Source: DATFYM01 sp035315065
GTDB taxonomy: Bacteria > Acidobacteriota > Terriglobia > UBA7540
Assembly: GCA_035315065.1 (NCBI GenBank)
Contig: DATFYM010000044.1
Coordinates: forward strand, 1-64,000
Direction: 5' to 3'
DNA: 64,000 bases
Both the position numbers and the translations under genes were made by a program. Shown here one piece after another: positions 1-7,518 of the stretch (its first letter is position 1; the number at the start of each line of letters is the position of its first letter). The notes under the pieces were generated by a model. It was not told where the DNA came from, did no database searches, and worked only from the letters and a program-made list of their open reading frames with translations.

Positions 1-305
1 CCCTAAGGGGAATCTCGGGGCTTCGCCTTCCTCTAGCAGGCTCGCCACTTCACGCCGACCGAATCGAGTTCGTTATCCTACGGACTAGCCGTTCACCACC
101 CGCTGCTCCCCACCCCGCCTCACGACGACGCAGTTGCAGGCAGCTACAAGTTACGTTGACTTGAAGAGGACTTTCACCTCTCCGACCAAAAGCGCTTTCA
201 GGCGCACTAGAGGCGGCATTACGCCGCCATGTGGGGAGGTGAACTCGCCGTTGCAAGACGGAACTTCCTGGAAGTCCGTGGTGTCTACCTGCCTAGAGGT
301 CCGAA
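1..305. other. Unassigned left-edge region
   Basis: I recognise no gene here. A perfect 6-bp hairpin (GGCGGC, loop ATTAC, GCCGCC) lies at 213-229, with no T-run after it, so it is not a standard terminator. A 68-codon reading frame on the minus strand (50-256) has a Cys/Arg-rich composition typical of a frame read through a structured or non-coding sequence. It may be the tail of an RNA or mobile element continuing to the left of the window. Confidence 0.3.
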
Positions 306-878
306 ATGCGCAAGCGAATCATCGACATCACACCGTTTGGAAGCGTGTTCCTGGTTCTCATGATCATCATGGTCGGGTCTGGCGCCAGCCTGCCGCGCGG
401 GCTTATGGTCAGCTTGCCGGCCACTGAAGCGTGCGACCTGAGATCCGCAGACTGTTCCATTGTGGCCTCAGTCTTGATCAACGGCGGCGCAATGGTTAAT
501 CAGGATAGCGTTGAGCGCAACCTGCTTAAGACGCGACTTCACAGGATTTTTGCAACGAGGAAAGAACGCGTTTTTGTGAGAGCCGACGCGAACCTGACCT
601 GCCAAGAGGTCGCCAGAGTGCTTGACATCGTGCTTGGTGGAGATAATCCAGCCCACCAATCACAGCGGCAGCCGCGCCATTATCTAGGTGATTCATTACG
701 CCTATCATTAACTTTCTCCTTGACATATCCAGACACATCGTGTAGCGTACATGTGTTGTGCCAACAGATGAAGATCACGAGCGTAGAGGCTGATTTTGAG
801 TTCGGAGCCCGAAATTTCGACGGTTGGGACACCAGAACCCCGGGCGGATGCGCCGTCCCTGGGAGGCCGGCCGAATGA
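306..878 (+). CDS. Degenerate ExbD/TolR-like protein
   Basis: Residues 1-115 follow the ExbD/TolR pattern: one membrane helix after an ITPF turn (residues 8-11), a periplasmic domain with a VNQDSV strand, and the closing RVFVRADANLTCQEV segment (about 93-108). ExbD normally works with ExbB as the proton-driven motor for outer-membrane uptake. The normal alignment is INVTPFIDV; here it reads IDITPFGSV, so the proton-carrying aspartate of the helix is missing. After about residue 118 the family resemblance stops and roughly 70 unrelated residues follow, suggesting a frameshift or rearrangement near 660. No ExbB or TonB lies nearby. I see a decayed or diverged copy; function as a motor is unlikely. 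Confidence 0.55.
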   Translation: MRKRIIDITPFGSVFLVLMIIMVGSGASLPRGLMVSLPATEACDLRSADCSIVASVLINGGAMVNQDSVERNLLKTRLHRIFATRKERVFVRADANLTCQEVARVLDIVLGGDNPAHQSQRQPRHYLGDSLRLSLTFSLTYPDTSCSVHVLCQQMKITSVEADFEFGARNFDGWDTRTPGGCAVPGRPAE

Positions 879-1097
879 TACGGAACAGGGTACAGGGGAC
901 ACAAACGGCGCAATCGGCCCGACACGCCCAACAGGGCGGGGTGCCCGACGTGGCCAGCCGGAAGATCAGGAGAAATCTTCGATCGAAGCACGAATGTCCA
1001 TTAGAATCAGAATGTTGATCCATAGTATAGCGATTGCTGAATTGGGACCGGCACCGGGAATCGGCTTGCGGAGGTTCTGTCAATGGTTCAATGGCCC
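679..1097. other. Non-coding stretch after the ExbD-like gene
   Basis: No convincing gene. The tail of the ExbD-like reading frame (to 878) lies here but does not resemble the family. The stretch is less GC-rich than its surroundings and separates two convergent units, the plus-strand ExbD-like gene and the minus-strand SAM hydrolase-like gene ending at 1098. Confidence 0.4.
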
Positions 1098-2054
1098 TCA
1101 ATGACTCGACCCTTGAAGGTTTGCCTTGCGAGCTATAAACAGCTTGAGCGGGGGCCTGATTCCGTAAACTTGGGAGAAATTTTTTTGATTGACCGCCAGG
1201 CCGAGGTGGCCGCGCGAGTCGATGTAGAGGAGCGGCTTGCCGAGGGCTACGTCGCTGAAGGTCTTGACGAAAGGCAGCACCATCTCGCGGTTGCCCAACC
1301 GGGCGCGGACCTGGTCCCCGCGCGCATAGCCCAGCTTGAGAAACTCGTCGGCCTCGATGTTGGAGATCAGATTTCCGAAGGGCGTGTCGAGCGCGATGAT
1401 GTCACCCGCGATGCCCTTCTCGTCGAGCCGCGCCGCCTGAATATTCAGCCGGACCAGTTCCTGCACTTCCGGACCCACCCGGGTCCAATCGTCGCCGCGC
1501 GCCAGATGCGCGCCGACCGGGGAGAAGATGTCGCGGCCGTGAAACGTGGAAGAAATCGCCTTGCCGATCATCCACGCCGGATTGGTGATCGCGCGCGCTC
1601 CTTCGATCCCGTCGCGGTCCTCCACCAGCGTCATCAGGCCGTTATCCGGCAGCACGAAGAATTGCCCGCGCTTCGATTTCACCACCACCGCCTTGCGACT
1701 GCTGCCCACCGTCGGATCAATCACCACCACAAACACCGTGCCCTCGGGATAGTACGGCGTCGCTCCGTAAAGGAAGCGCGCACCGTCCAGGATCGAATAA
1801 GGCGTCACAGCATGAGTCAGGTCCACGATCCGCACGTCGGGATCGATGCCCCACATCACGCCCTTGCAAATCGGTACCGCATCGTTATCGATGCCGAAGT
1901 CGGTCATGAACACGATGGTAGGTGGGCCGGCCTGCGGCGGCGCGGAAGCTTGCGAGGCTTGGAGGATCGCTCGGTTCGGCGTCACCGCGACGCGGGCCAG
2001 GAGCAATAAGAATGCTATCAGGGTCCTGACTCTTGCCCGCGCAAAGTTCGACAT
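1098..2054 (-). CDS. SAM hydrolase / SAM hydroxide adenosyltransferase family (DUF62)
   Basis: The core starts at TIVFMTDFGIDNDAV, the signature of the DUF62 family, which includes fluorinase, chlorinase and the common SAM hydrolases that split S-adenosylmethionine to adenosine and methionine. Further family marks are VDLTHAVTPYSI, FVVVIDPTVGSSRKA and FFVLPDNGLM. A C-terminal domain follows with TPFGNLISNIEADEF. The start used is ATG at 2054; TTG at 2072 is an alternative. Family members are normally soluble and about 260-280 residues long. Here roughly 45 extra N-terminal residues include a hydrophobic run (LIAFLLLLARVAV) like a signal peptide or anchor, which would put the enzyme outside the cytoplasm. 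The gene stands alone. The family call is firm; reaction and location are inferred. Confidence 0.85.
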   Translation of the reverse strand: MSNFARARVRTLIAFLLLLARVAVTPNRAILQASQASAPPQAGPPTIVFMTDFGIDNDAVPICKGVMWGIDPDVRIVDLTHAVTPYSILDGARFLYGATPYYPEGTVFVVVIDPTVGSSRKAVVVKSKRGQFFVLPDNGLMTLVEDRDGIEGARAITNPAWMIGKAISSTFHGRDIFSPVGAHLARGDDWTRVGPEVQELVRLNIQAARLDEKGIAGDIIALDTPFGNLISNIEADEFLKLGYARGDQVRARLGNREMVLPFVKTFSDVALGKPLLYIDSRGHLGLAVNQKNFSQVYGIRPPLKLFIARKANLQGSSH

Positions 2055-2074
2055 TCTTTTCGCCGTCCTCAAGT

Positions 2075-2165
2075 GGAAGGAGTCAGGAGTCAGAATGAAG
2101 AAGTCGGCCTTCTGCCAACTGCTTTCTGCCTACTGCCTTCTGCCTACCGCTTTCCGCCTGATGGT
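2075..2165. repeat. Low-complexity word repeat, CTGCCTTCTGCC type
   Basis: Short tandem words (CTTCTGCC, CTACTGCC and variants) face opposite-sense words (GGAGTCAGGAGTCAGAATGAAG) a few bases upstream. It is one of the many paired-arm intergenic repeats of this genome and sits just upstream of the SAM hydrolase-like gene. Confidence 0.6.
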
Positions 2166-2362
2166 AGCACAAGAAAATCTAGCAGCGCGGTGACAAGATC
2201 GACGTCGGGCGAAATGGCTATGGGTACGCCTGCGGTGCTGAGATCAAATGTAGGGTAAAATGGGTCGGTCGGGCCGCAGCCGAGATGCTCCGAGAGGCAT
2301 CCAAGCTACCAGCGGGCCGAAATAAGGGTCAAAATCAAGTTTGAGCGACAAAGGGAAACGCT

Positions 2363-4147
2363 ATGATGAGCGCAGGGGCGAACGCGGGATCAGGGAACCT
2401 AGGCTCGGTGCGAATCAACCGCGAGAGCTATAAGCTGCCCGATGCCCTGGCAGCCGCCGTCAGGGAATCGCTGGACGACTGGCAGAAGAACGACAAAGTG
2501 GGGAGGCTGTGGCGGGGCGACGCTTCACTTTGGACCGGCAGTGACGAAAGTCAGTGGCTCGGCTGGCTGGGTATCACCCGCGATCAACTGGCGCGCATCG
2601 AGCCCCTGCAGAGCATTGGGGAAGAAGTGAAGTCCGCCGGGTTTGCGCACGCCGTCTTGCTGGGGATGGGCGGATCCAGCCTTTGCCCTGAAGTGATGGC
2701 CCTGACCTTCGGCAGCAGTGCGGGCTTTCCGCAGTTTCACGTTCTCGACTCCACCGACCCGGCCCAAATTCGGACCATCGAGGGTCGAATCGATCTCGCC
2801 AACACGCTCTTCATTGTGTCCAGCAGGTCCGGCAGTACGCTGGAGCCGAACATCTACAAGCAATACTTTTTCGAGAGCGTGAAGCAGGTGGTGGGCGAGA
2901 AGGAAGCGGGCCGTCGCTTCATCGCCATCACTGACCCCGGTTCGAAGATGCAGCGAGTGGCCGAGTCCGACGGGTTCCGCCACATTTTCTTTGGCCTGCC
3001 CAGCATCGGCGGGCGCTACTCCGCGCTTTCTGATTTTGGCATGGTGCCGGCGGCCATCATGGGCGTCGACGTGCCGCGATTCCTGAGCCTGACGAAGGAA
3101 ATGGTCCAGGCCTGCGGGCCCGCCGTTTCCGCGGCTGACAATCCGGGCGTGGTGCTGGGTACGATCCTGGGCGTGTTGGCAACTCAAGGGTCCAACCCCT
3201 GCGACAAGGTCACCATTGTCACTTCCCCCGGGATCTTCGATCTGGGAGCGTGGCTCGAACAGTTGCTGGCGGAGTCCACGGGCAAGGTCGGCAAGGGGTT
3301 GATCCCGGTGGATCGCGAGCAGTTGGGGCCGCCAGCGGTCTACGGCGACGATCGCGTCTTCGTTTACCTGCGCCTCGAATCGGCGCCCGACCGAGGCCAG
3401 GACGCGGCCATCGACGCCCTGGAATACGACGGCCAGCCCGTGGTCCGCATCGCGGTGGAGCAGGTCTACAACCTGGGTCAGGAGTTCTTCCGCTGGGAGA
3501 TTGCCACCGCTGTGGCCGGCTCGATTATCGGTATCAATGCCTTCAACCAGCCGGACGTCGAAGCGAGCAAGATCGCGACCCGAAAATTGACCGCGGAATA
3601 CGAACAGACCGGAAAGCTGCCACCCGAAACGCCGATTCTGGAAGCCAGCGGCATGAAGTTCTTCGCTGACGAAAGGAATGCGGCGGAGTTGAAACGAAGG
3701 GCGGCGGGTGATTCTTCGCTGGTGGGCTATTTGAACGCGCACTTCAGCCAACTGAAGGCTGGCGATTACTTTGCCTTGTTGGGCTACATCGAAATGAACG
3801 CGGCGCACGAGGGATTGCTTGCGTCCATTCGGCATGCCGTGCGCGACGCCAAACAAGTGGCGACTTGCCTTGGCTTCGGGCCGCGCTTCCTGCACTCAAC
3901 CGGCCAGGCTTACAAGGGCGGGCCGAACAGCGGCGTCTTCCTTCAGATTACGTGCGACGAGGCCCTTGACTTGCCGGTCCCGGAACAAAAGTATACCTTC
4001 GGTGTGGTGAAGGCTGCGCAGGCGCGCGGCGATTTCGACGTCCTGGCCGAACGCGGCCGGCGAGCGCTCCGGATACACCTGGGGGCGGACGTGGAAGCAG
4101 GGTTGAAGCAGCTTGCCGCCGCGGTCGACCAAGCGCTTGGGAATTGA
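2363..4147 (+). CDS. pgi: Glucose-6-phosphate isomerase (domain of the Tal-Pgi fusion type)
   Basis: Catalyses glucose-6-phosphate to fructose-6-phosphate, linking glycolysis and the pentose phosphate route. Sugar-isomerase marks are visible: VLLGMGGSSLCPEV (about residues 97-110), VLDSTDP, FIVSSRSGSTLEPN (phosphate loop, about 150-163), IAITDPGSKM and GGRYSALSDFG. A second SIS-type half continues to the C-terminus. The sequence follows the isomerase half of the bifunctional transaldolase/glucose-6-phosphate isomerase known from Acidobacteria and Actinobacteria, about 950 residues long. Here it is 594 residues and no transaldolase lies upstream. The start is ATG 2363 or 2366 after AAAGGGA. 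It precedes gnd and a glucokinase-like gene on the same strand. Confidence in isomerase function is high. Confidence 0.88.
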   Translation: MMSAGANAGSGNLGSVRINRESYKLPDALAAAVRESLDDWQKNDKVGRLWRGDASLWTGSDESQWLGWLGITRDQLARIEPLQSIGEEVKSAGFAHAVLLGMGGSSLCPEVMALTFGSSAGFPQFHVLDSTDPAQIRTIEGRIDLANTLFIVSSRSGSTLEPNIYKQYFFESVKQVVGEKEAGRRFIAITDPGSKMQRVAESDGFRHIFFGLPSIGGRYSALSDFGMVPAAIMGVDVPRFLSLTKEMVQACGPAVSAADNPGVVLGTILGVLATQGSNPCDKVTIVTSPGIFDLGAWLEQLLAESTGKVGKGLIPVDREQLGPPAVYGDDRVFVYLRLESAPDRGQDAAIDALEYDGQPVVRIAVEQVYNLGQEFFRWEIATAVAGSIIGINAFNQPDVEASKIATRKLTAEYEQTGKLPPETPILEASGMKFFADERNAAELKRRAAGDSSLVGYLNAHFSQLKAGDYFALLGYIEMNAAHEGLLASIRHAVRDAKQVATCLGFGPRFLHSTGQAYKGGPNSGVFLQITCDEALDLPVPEQKYTFGVVKAAQARGDFDVLAERGRRALRIHLGADVEAGLKQLAAAVDQALGN

Positions 4148-4201
4148 CGATTCTTCGCCGGGGTCGCAGCAAGCTCGGGGCGGGGTTCGGTGGGCGCACT
4201 G

Positions 4202-4230
4202 ACGTTGTAGAGAATTGTGTGCTACAACGT
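4202..4230. promoter_or_regulatory. Perfect 9-bp inverted repeat upstream of gnd
   Basis: ACGTTGTAG (4202-4210) and CTACAACGT (4222-4230) are exact reverse complements with an 11-base spacer, 35 bases before the gnd start. No T-run follows. The size and symmetry fit a dimeric repressor site or an mRNA hairpin in the leader. Confidence 0.45.
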
Positions 4231-4264
4231 GTTCTCGATTTGGACCAACTCAAAGGAGTTTTCT

Positions 4265-5290
4265 ATGCAACTCGGAATGATCGGGCTCGGCAGAATGGGC
4301 GCCAACATGGTGCGCCGTTTGTCGCGCGGCGGCCACCAGTGCGTCGTGTTCGACATGAACCCGGGTAACGTGAAGGCGTTGGTGGCCGAGGGCGCCACCG
4401 GAGCGGATTCGCTGGCCGATCTCGCGAGCAAGCTCACCGCGCCGCGCGCCGCCTGGCTGATGGTTCCGGCCGCGGTGGTCGATAGCACCTTGGAAGCTCT
4501 CGTCGCTCACTTGCAGGCCGGAGACATCGTCATCGACGGAGGCAACTCGTACTACATCGACGACATTCGGCGCAGCAAGGAGTTGCGCGGGCGCGGCCTC
4601 CACTACGTCGATGTGGGCACCAGCGGCGGCGTCTGGGGACTCGAACGCGGCTACTGCCAGATGATCGGCGGCGAGAAGGAAGTGGTGGAGCATCTCGGCC
4701 CGATCTTTAAAACGCTCGCGCCTGGCCGCGGGAATGCGCCGCGAACGCCGGGGAGAGAGCGGGCCGGCGGCACGGCGGAGGAAGGCTACCTCCACTGTGG
4801 GCCGTCGGGCGCCGGCCATTTTGTGAAGATGGTCCACAACGGAATCGAATACGGCCTGATGGCGGCTTATGCGGAGGGACTGAACGTCCTCAAGCACGCC
4901 GACGCGGGGAAATCGGACCGCCCAGCGGATGCGGAAACGACGCCGTTGCGAAACCCGGAGCACTATCAGTACGATTTCAATCTGGCCGACATCGCCGAAG
5001 TTTGGCGTCGCGGCAGCGTGGTTGCCTCCTGGCTGCTGGACCTCACCGCCCTCGCCCTGTTTGAGGAACCCGACCTGAAGAGATTCTCCGGCCACGTTTC
5101 CGACTCCGGTGAGGGACGCTGGACCATCCTCGCCGCGATCGAGTCAACCGCGCCGGCTCCAGTTCTTACTTCCGCCCTCTATCAGCGTTTCGCGTCGCGG
5201 GGCGAGGGCGAGTTCGCGGCCAAGCTGCTCTCGGCGATGCGATTTCAGTTCGGCGGGCACGTCGAGCGGCCGGCCACTGGTAAACCATAG
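4265..5290 (+). CDS. gnd: 6-phosphogluconate dehydrogenase, decarboxylating (short, YqeC-like type)
   Basis: Oxidises 6-phosphogluconate to ribulose-5-phosphate and CO2 with reduction of NAD(P). The N-terminal nucleotide fold starts with GMIGLGRMGANMVRRL. The substrate motifs are VIDGGNSYYIDD (about residues 90-101), VDVGTSGGVWGLERGYC (about 115-131) and GPSGAGHFVKMVHNGIEYG (about 179-197), all intact. At 341 residues it belongs to the short class, about 300-340 residues, rather than the 470-residue enterobacterial type. The start is ATG 4265 with AAAGGAG eight bases before it; the reading frame extends upstream but without an SD. It lies 117 bases after pgi. A perfect palindrome lies in the leader. 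Confidence 0.9.
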   Translation: MQLGMIGLGRMGANMVRRLSRGGHQCVVFDMNPGNVKALVAEGATGADSLADLASKLTAPRAAWLMVPAAVVDSTLEALVAHLQAGDIVIDGGNSYYIDDIRRSKELRGRGLHYVDVGTSGGVWGLERGYCQMIGGEKEVVEHLGPIFKTLAPGRGNAPRTPGRERAGGTAEEGYLHCGPSGAGHFVKMVHNGIEYGLMAAYAEGLNVLKHADAGKSDRPADAETTPLRNPEHYQYDFNLADIAEVWRRGSVVASWLLDLTALALFEEPDLKRFSGHVSDSGEGRWTILAAIESTAPAPVLTSALYQRFASRGEGEFAAKLLSAMRFQFGGHVERPATGKP

Positions 5291-5293
5291 TGA

Positions 5294-5402
5294 TTGCGAA
5301 GCTCGAAGATCGAAACTCGAAATTCGAAACTCGCCCCTGCTTTGGGGATTTTGCCTTCGCGATTTTCGATTTTCGAATTTCGATTTTCGAGTTTCGATTT
5401 CC
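5294..5402. repeat. Paired-arm repeat, TCGAAACTCGAAATTCG family
   Basis: The left arm (about 5298-5330) is made of GAAACTCG/GAAATTCG words; the right arm (about 5358-5400) carries the complementary CGAATTTCG/CGAGTTTCG words. It starts right after the gnd stop and ends just before the sodC ribosome-binding site. A partial copy lies at 47187-47212. Confidence 0.75.
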
Positions 5403-5414
5403 AGGAGGAGAGCT

Positions 5415-5933
5415 ATGAAGCAAATGACGTTGGTTGTCAGAGCGATTCTTTTTGCGGCGGGCCTGCTCTTGGCCCAAGAGGGCCAGAAGGCGAAGGCTGA
5501 CCTGGTGAACGCTCAGGGTGCGAAGGTGGGCAGCGCCGAGCTTACCCAGACTCCCGATGGCGTGAAAATTGACGTGACGGTTTCCGGGCTGACGCCGGGC
5601 CTGCACGGTTTCCACATTCACGCCGTGGGCAAATGTGACGGGCCGGACTTCAAGTCGGCAGGTGGGCATTTCAACCCCTACGGGAAGAAGCATGGGCTGA
5701 AGAATCCCGATGGGGCGCACGCGGGCGACATGGAGAACTTGGAAGTGGTCGCCGATGGCACGGGCAAAGCCGAAGTGGTGGATAAACAGGTGACCCTGGG
5801 CGAAGGCTCGAACTCGCTCTTTCACGACGGTGGGACAGCCATTGTCATCCACGCCAGTCCCGATGACGAGATGACCGACCCGGCAGGCAATGCCGGAGCC
5901 CGCGTTGCTTGTGGGCCGATTGTCAAAGAGTGA
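5415..5933 (+). CDS. sodC: Superoxide dismutase [Cu-Zn], exported
   Basis: Dismutates superoxide in the cell envelope. The N-terminus (MKQMTLVVRAILFAAGLLLAQ) is a signal peptide. The mature part shows copper ligands in HGFHIHAVGKCDG, the zinc loop in GGHFNPYGKKHG followed by HAGDMENL, and the last copper histidine in TAIVIHASPDD. Cysteines in VGKCDG and VACGPI form the conserved disulphide. At 172 residues it has normal bacterial size. The start is ATG 5415, chosen because AGGAGGAG precedes it at 5403-5410; the longer frame upstream runs through a repeat. The gene lies between gnd and a glucokinase-like gene but is separated from both by repeats, so it is probably its own unit. Confidence 0.93.
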   Translation: MKQMTLVVRAILFAAGLLLAQEGQKAKADLVNAQGAKVGSAELTQTPDGVKIDVTVSGLTPGLHGFHIHAVGKCDGPDFKSAGGHFNPYGKKHGLKNPDGAHAGDMENLEVVADGTGKAEVVDKQVTLGEGSNSLFHDGGTAIVIHASPDDEMTDPAGNAGARVACGPIVKE

Positions 5934-5963
5934 GGCGGAGCGGTGGGTAACCGCCGCAACGAG

Positions 5964-6125
5964 ACCTCAACGCAGAGACGCTGCGGCAACAGAGAAGAGG
6001 AAAATCAGAAACCAGAACTCAGAAGTCGACGCAATTGGTTTCCATCCCTGGTTTCTGATTTTGCTTTTAGAGCCGCTCCGATTTTTTCTTCAGCGTCTCT
6101 GCGCCTGTGCGTTGAAATCTCTCCG
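5964..6125. repeat. Nested paired-arm repeats
   Basis: An outer pair (AACGCAGAGACGCTG near 5969 facing CAGCGTCTCTGCGCC near 6089) encloses an inner pair (AAATCAGAAACCAG near 6002 facing CTGGTTTCTGATTT near 6048). Two different word families are therefore stacked one inside the other between sodC and the glucokinase-like gene. Confidence 0.7.
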
Positions 6126-6147
6126 GCCCTGACGAGGTGCGAGCCGC

Positions 6148-6828
6148 ATGGCAAAGAAACCACCAAGCGTGTTGGTGCTCGACGTAGGTGGCACCCACGT
6201 GAAGATGCTGGCCACCGGGCGCAAAAAGCCGATCGAGATTCCGGCCGGTCCGGAGATGACGGCCAAGGAAATGGTCGCGGCGGTGCGCAAGGCGACGGCG
6301 GACTGGAAGTACTCCGCCGTCTCGATTGGCTATCCGGGCCCGGTGGTCGACGGGAAGCCGATGAGCGAGCCTCACCACCTCGGGCCCGGCTGGGTCGGCT
6401 TCGATTTTCAGAAAGCGTTTCGCCGCCCGGTGAAGGTGATCAACGACGCAGCCATGCAGGCCCTGGGCAGTTACAAGGGAGGGCGCATGCTCTTTCTCGG
6501 CCTGGGCACAGGCCTAGGCTCGGCGATGATGGTGAACGGGACCCTCGAACCCATGGAGTTGGGCCACCTGCCCTACGGAAAAGCCACCTTTGAGGACTAC
6601 GTGGGCCTGCGCGGGTTGGAGCGGTTAGGCAAGAAGAAGTGGCGGCGCCACGTGGCCGACGTGGTGGAGCAGCTTAAGGCCGGCTTGCAGGCCGACTACG
6701 TGGTGATTGGCGGTGGCAACGCCAAGAAGCTCAAGGAACTTCCTCCAGGCGCTCGCCTGGGCGAGAACTCCAACGCTTTCCGGGGCGGGTTTCGTCTCTG
6801 GCAGGAGCGGCCCGATTTCTCACGCTAG
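6148..6828 (+). CDS. ppgK: ROK-family sugar kinase, polyphosphate-glucokinase-like
   Basis: Phosphorylates glucose, probably with polyphosphate or ATP as donor. It opens with the phosphate-1 motif VLVLDVGGTHVKM and has IGYPGPVVDG, the catalytic-site segment VINDAAMQALG (about residues 98-108) and the glycine loop FLGLGTGLGSAMM. The ROK zinc-binding cysteine cluster is absent, as in the polyphosphate glucokinase branch. The length of 226 residues is near the 240-260 of that branch. ATG 6148 follows GACGAGGTGCGAGCCGC, a modest SD. With pgi and gnd upstream it completes entry of glucose into the hexose-phosphate pool. The donor (polyphosphate or ATP) cannot be read from sequence. Confidence 0.8.
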   Translation: MAKKPPSVLVLDVGGTHVKMLATGRKKPIEIPAGPEMTAKEMVAAVRKATADWKYSAVSIGYPGPVVDGKPMSEPHHLGPGWVGFDFQKAFRRPVKVINDAAMQALGSYKGGRMLFLGLGTGLGSAMMVNGTLEPMELGHLPYGKATFEDYVGLRGLERLGKKKWRRHVADVVEQLKAGLQADYVVIGGGNAKKLKELPPGARLGENSNAFRGGFRLWQERPDFSR

Positions 6829-6886
6829 GCGACGTTTAGTTGTGCCGAAGCTGAAGAACCTCCGTCCTCATTAAGGGTTGATCAAA

Positions 6887-7246
6887 ATGGCAAATAAAGG
6901 CAAAATGGGTGCCATGGACAAAACAACGCCGACCAAGCGACGCTCCAAGGCCAAGCCGGAGAATCAGCAGGGGACGGTCGCCGCGCGTGCTTACGAGCGA
7001 ACAAAGGGAAAGGGCCGCTGGCCGATAAACGGATTCTCGGAGAGAGGAGCCATTGAACGGCTGGCCGCGGAGCAAGCCGTCAAATTGGAGCGCCAGTTCG
7101 AAAGGATTTTCGGCACCACCGCTCCTGTTTGGAAGAGCGACGAGGAGTTTCAGCAATGTGTGCAGCAGGAATATGACCGGCGGCTCGCTGAACGGGCTGC
7201 TCGTAAAGAAACTTTTGTCGTACGTCCACGTCGTCTCGTCCCTTGA
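6887..7246 (+). CDS. Small basic hypothetical protein
   Basis: I do not recognise this protein. It has about 119 residues, with a lysine/arginine-rich N-terminal third followed by a charged, probably helical part (residues about 55-105) and a basic end. No signal peptide or membrane helix is seen. ATG 6887 is preferred over TTG 6878 because AAGGG sits nine bases upstream of it. It lies 58 bases after the glucokinase-like gene on the same strand and might be co-transcribed with it. The evidence for coding is an open frame, a plausible SD and position only. Confidence 0.45.
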   Translation: MANKGKMGAMDKTTPTKRRSKAKPENQQGTVAARAYERTKGKGRWPINGFSERGAIERLAAEQAVKLERQFERIFGTTAPVWKSDEEFQQCVQQEYDRRLAERAARKETFVVRPRRLVP

Positions 7247-7518
7247 TGAAGAGCCACGCCGCTGGCCCACCTCGATCGGCTCCATCCGGCAGATCACGCC
7301 TTGGCTGGCCCCTCATTTATCTTGACTCCGGGCGGGGCCGGCCGTACACTCGAATCGGATACTGCATTGCAAGAATGCACTGCCCGTGGGGAGGGTGTAG
7401 GAGCGCCAGAAGCTTCTGGAGCGGGCCATCGACCAGTTGGAATGCGCAGGTAAAGGGACCCGGCAAGCGCATCGAAGCCGGACGGAACGAAGCGCGCACA
7501 TCTCGGTAGCGAGATCCT

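Noticed and set aside
1..305. Possible rRNA or tmRNA end
   Set aside because: No recognisable rRNA core sequence, no tmRNA tag frame or CCA end; only a small hairpin is visible.
720..748. TTGACA-N17-TAGCGT promoter candidate
   Set aside because: The -10 hexamer is poor and no gene follows on the plus strand, so it has no support.
1083..2009. Plus-strand open frame of 308 codons
   Set aside because: Antisense shadow of the SAM hydrolase-like gene, whose motifs are clear on the other strand.
2525..3895. Long minus-strand open frame of 456 codons
   Set aside because: Antisense shadow of pgi; Arg/His-rich translation without any family motif, common opposite GC-rich genes.
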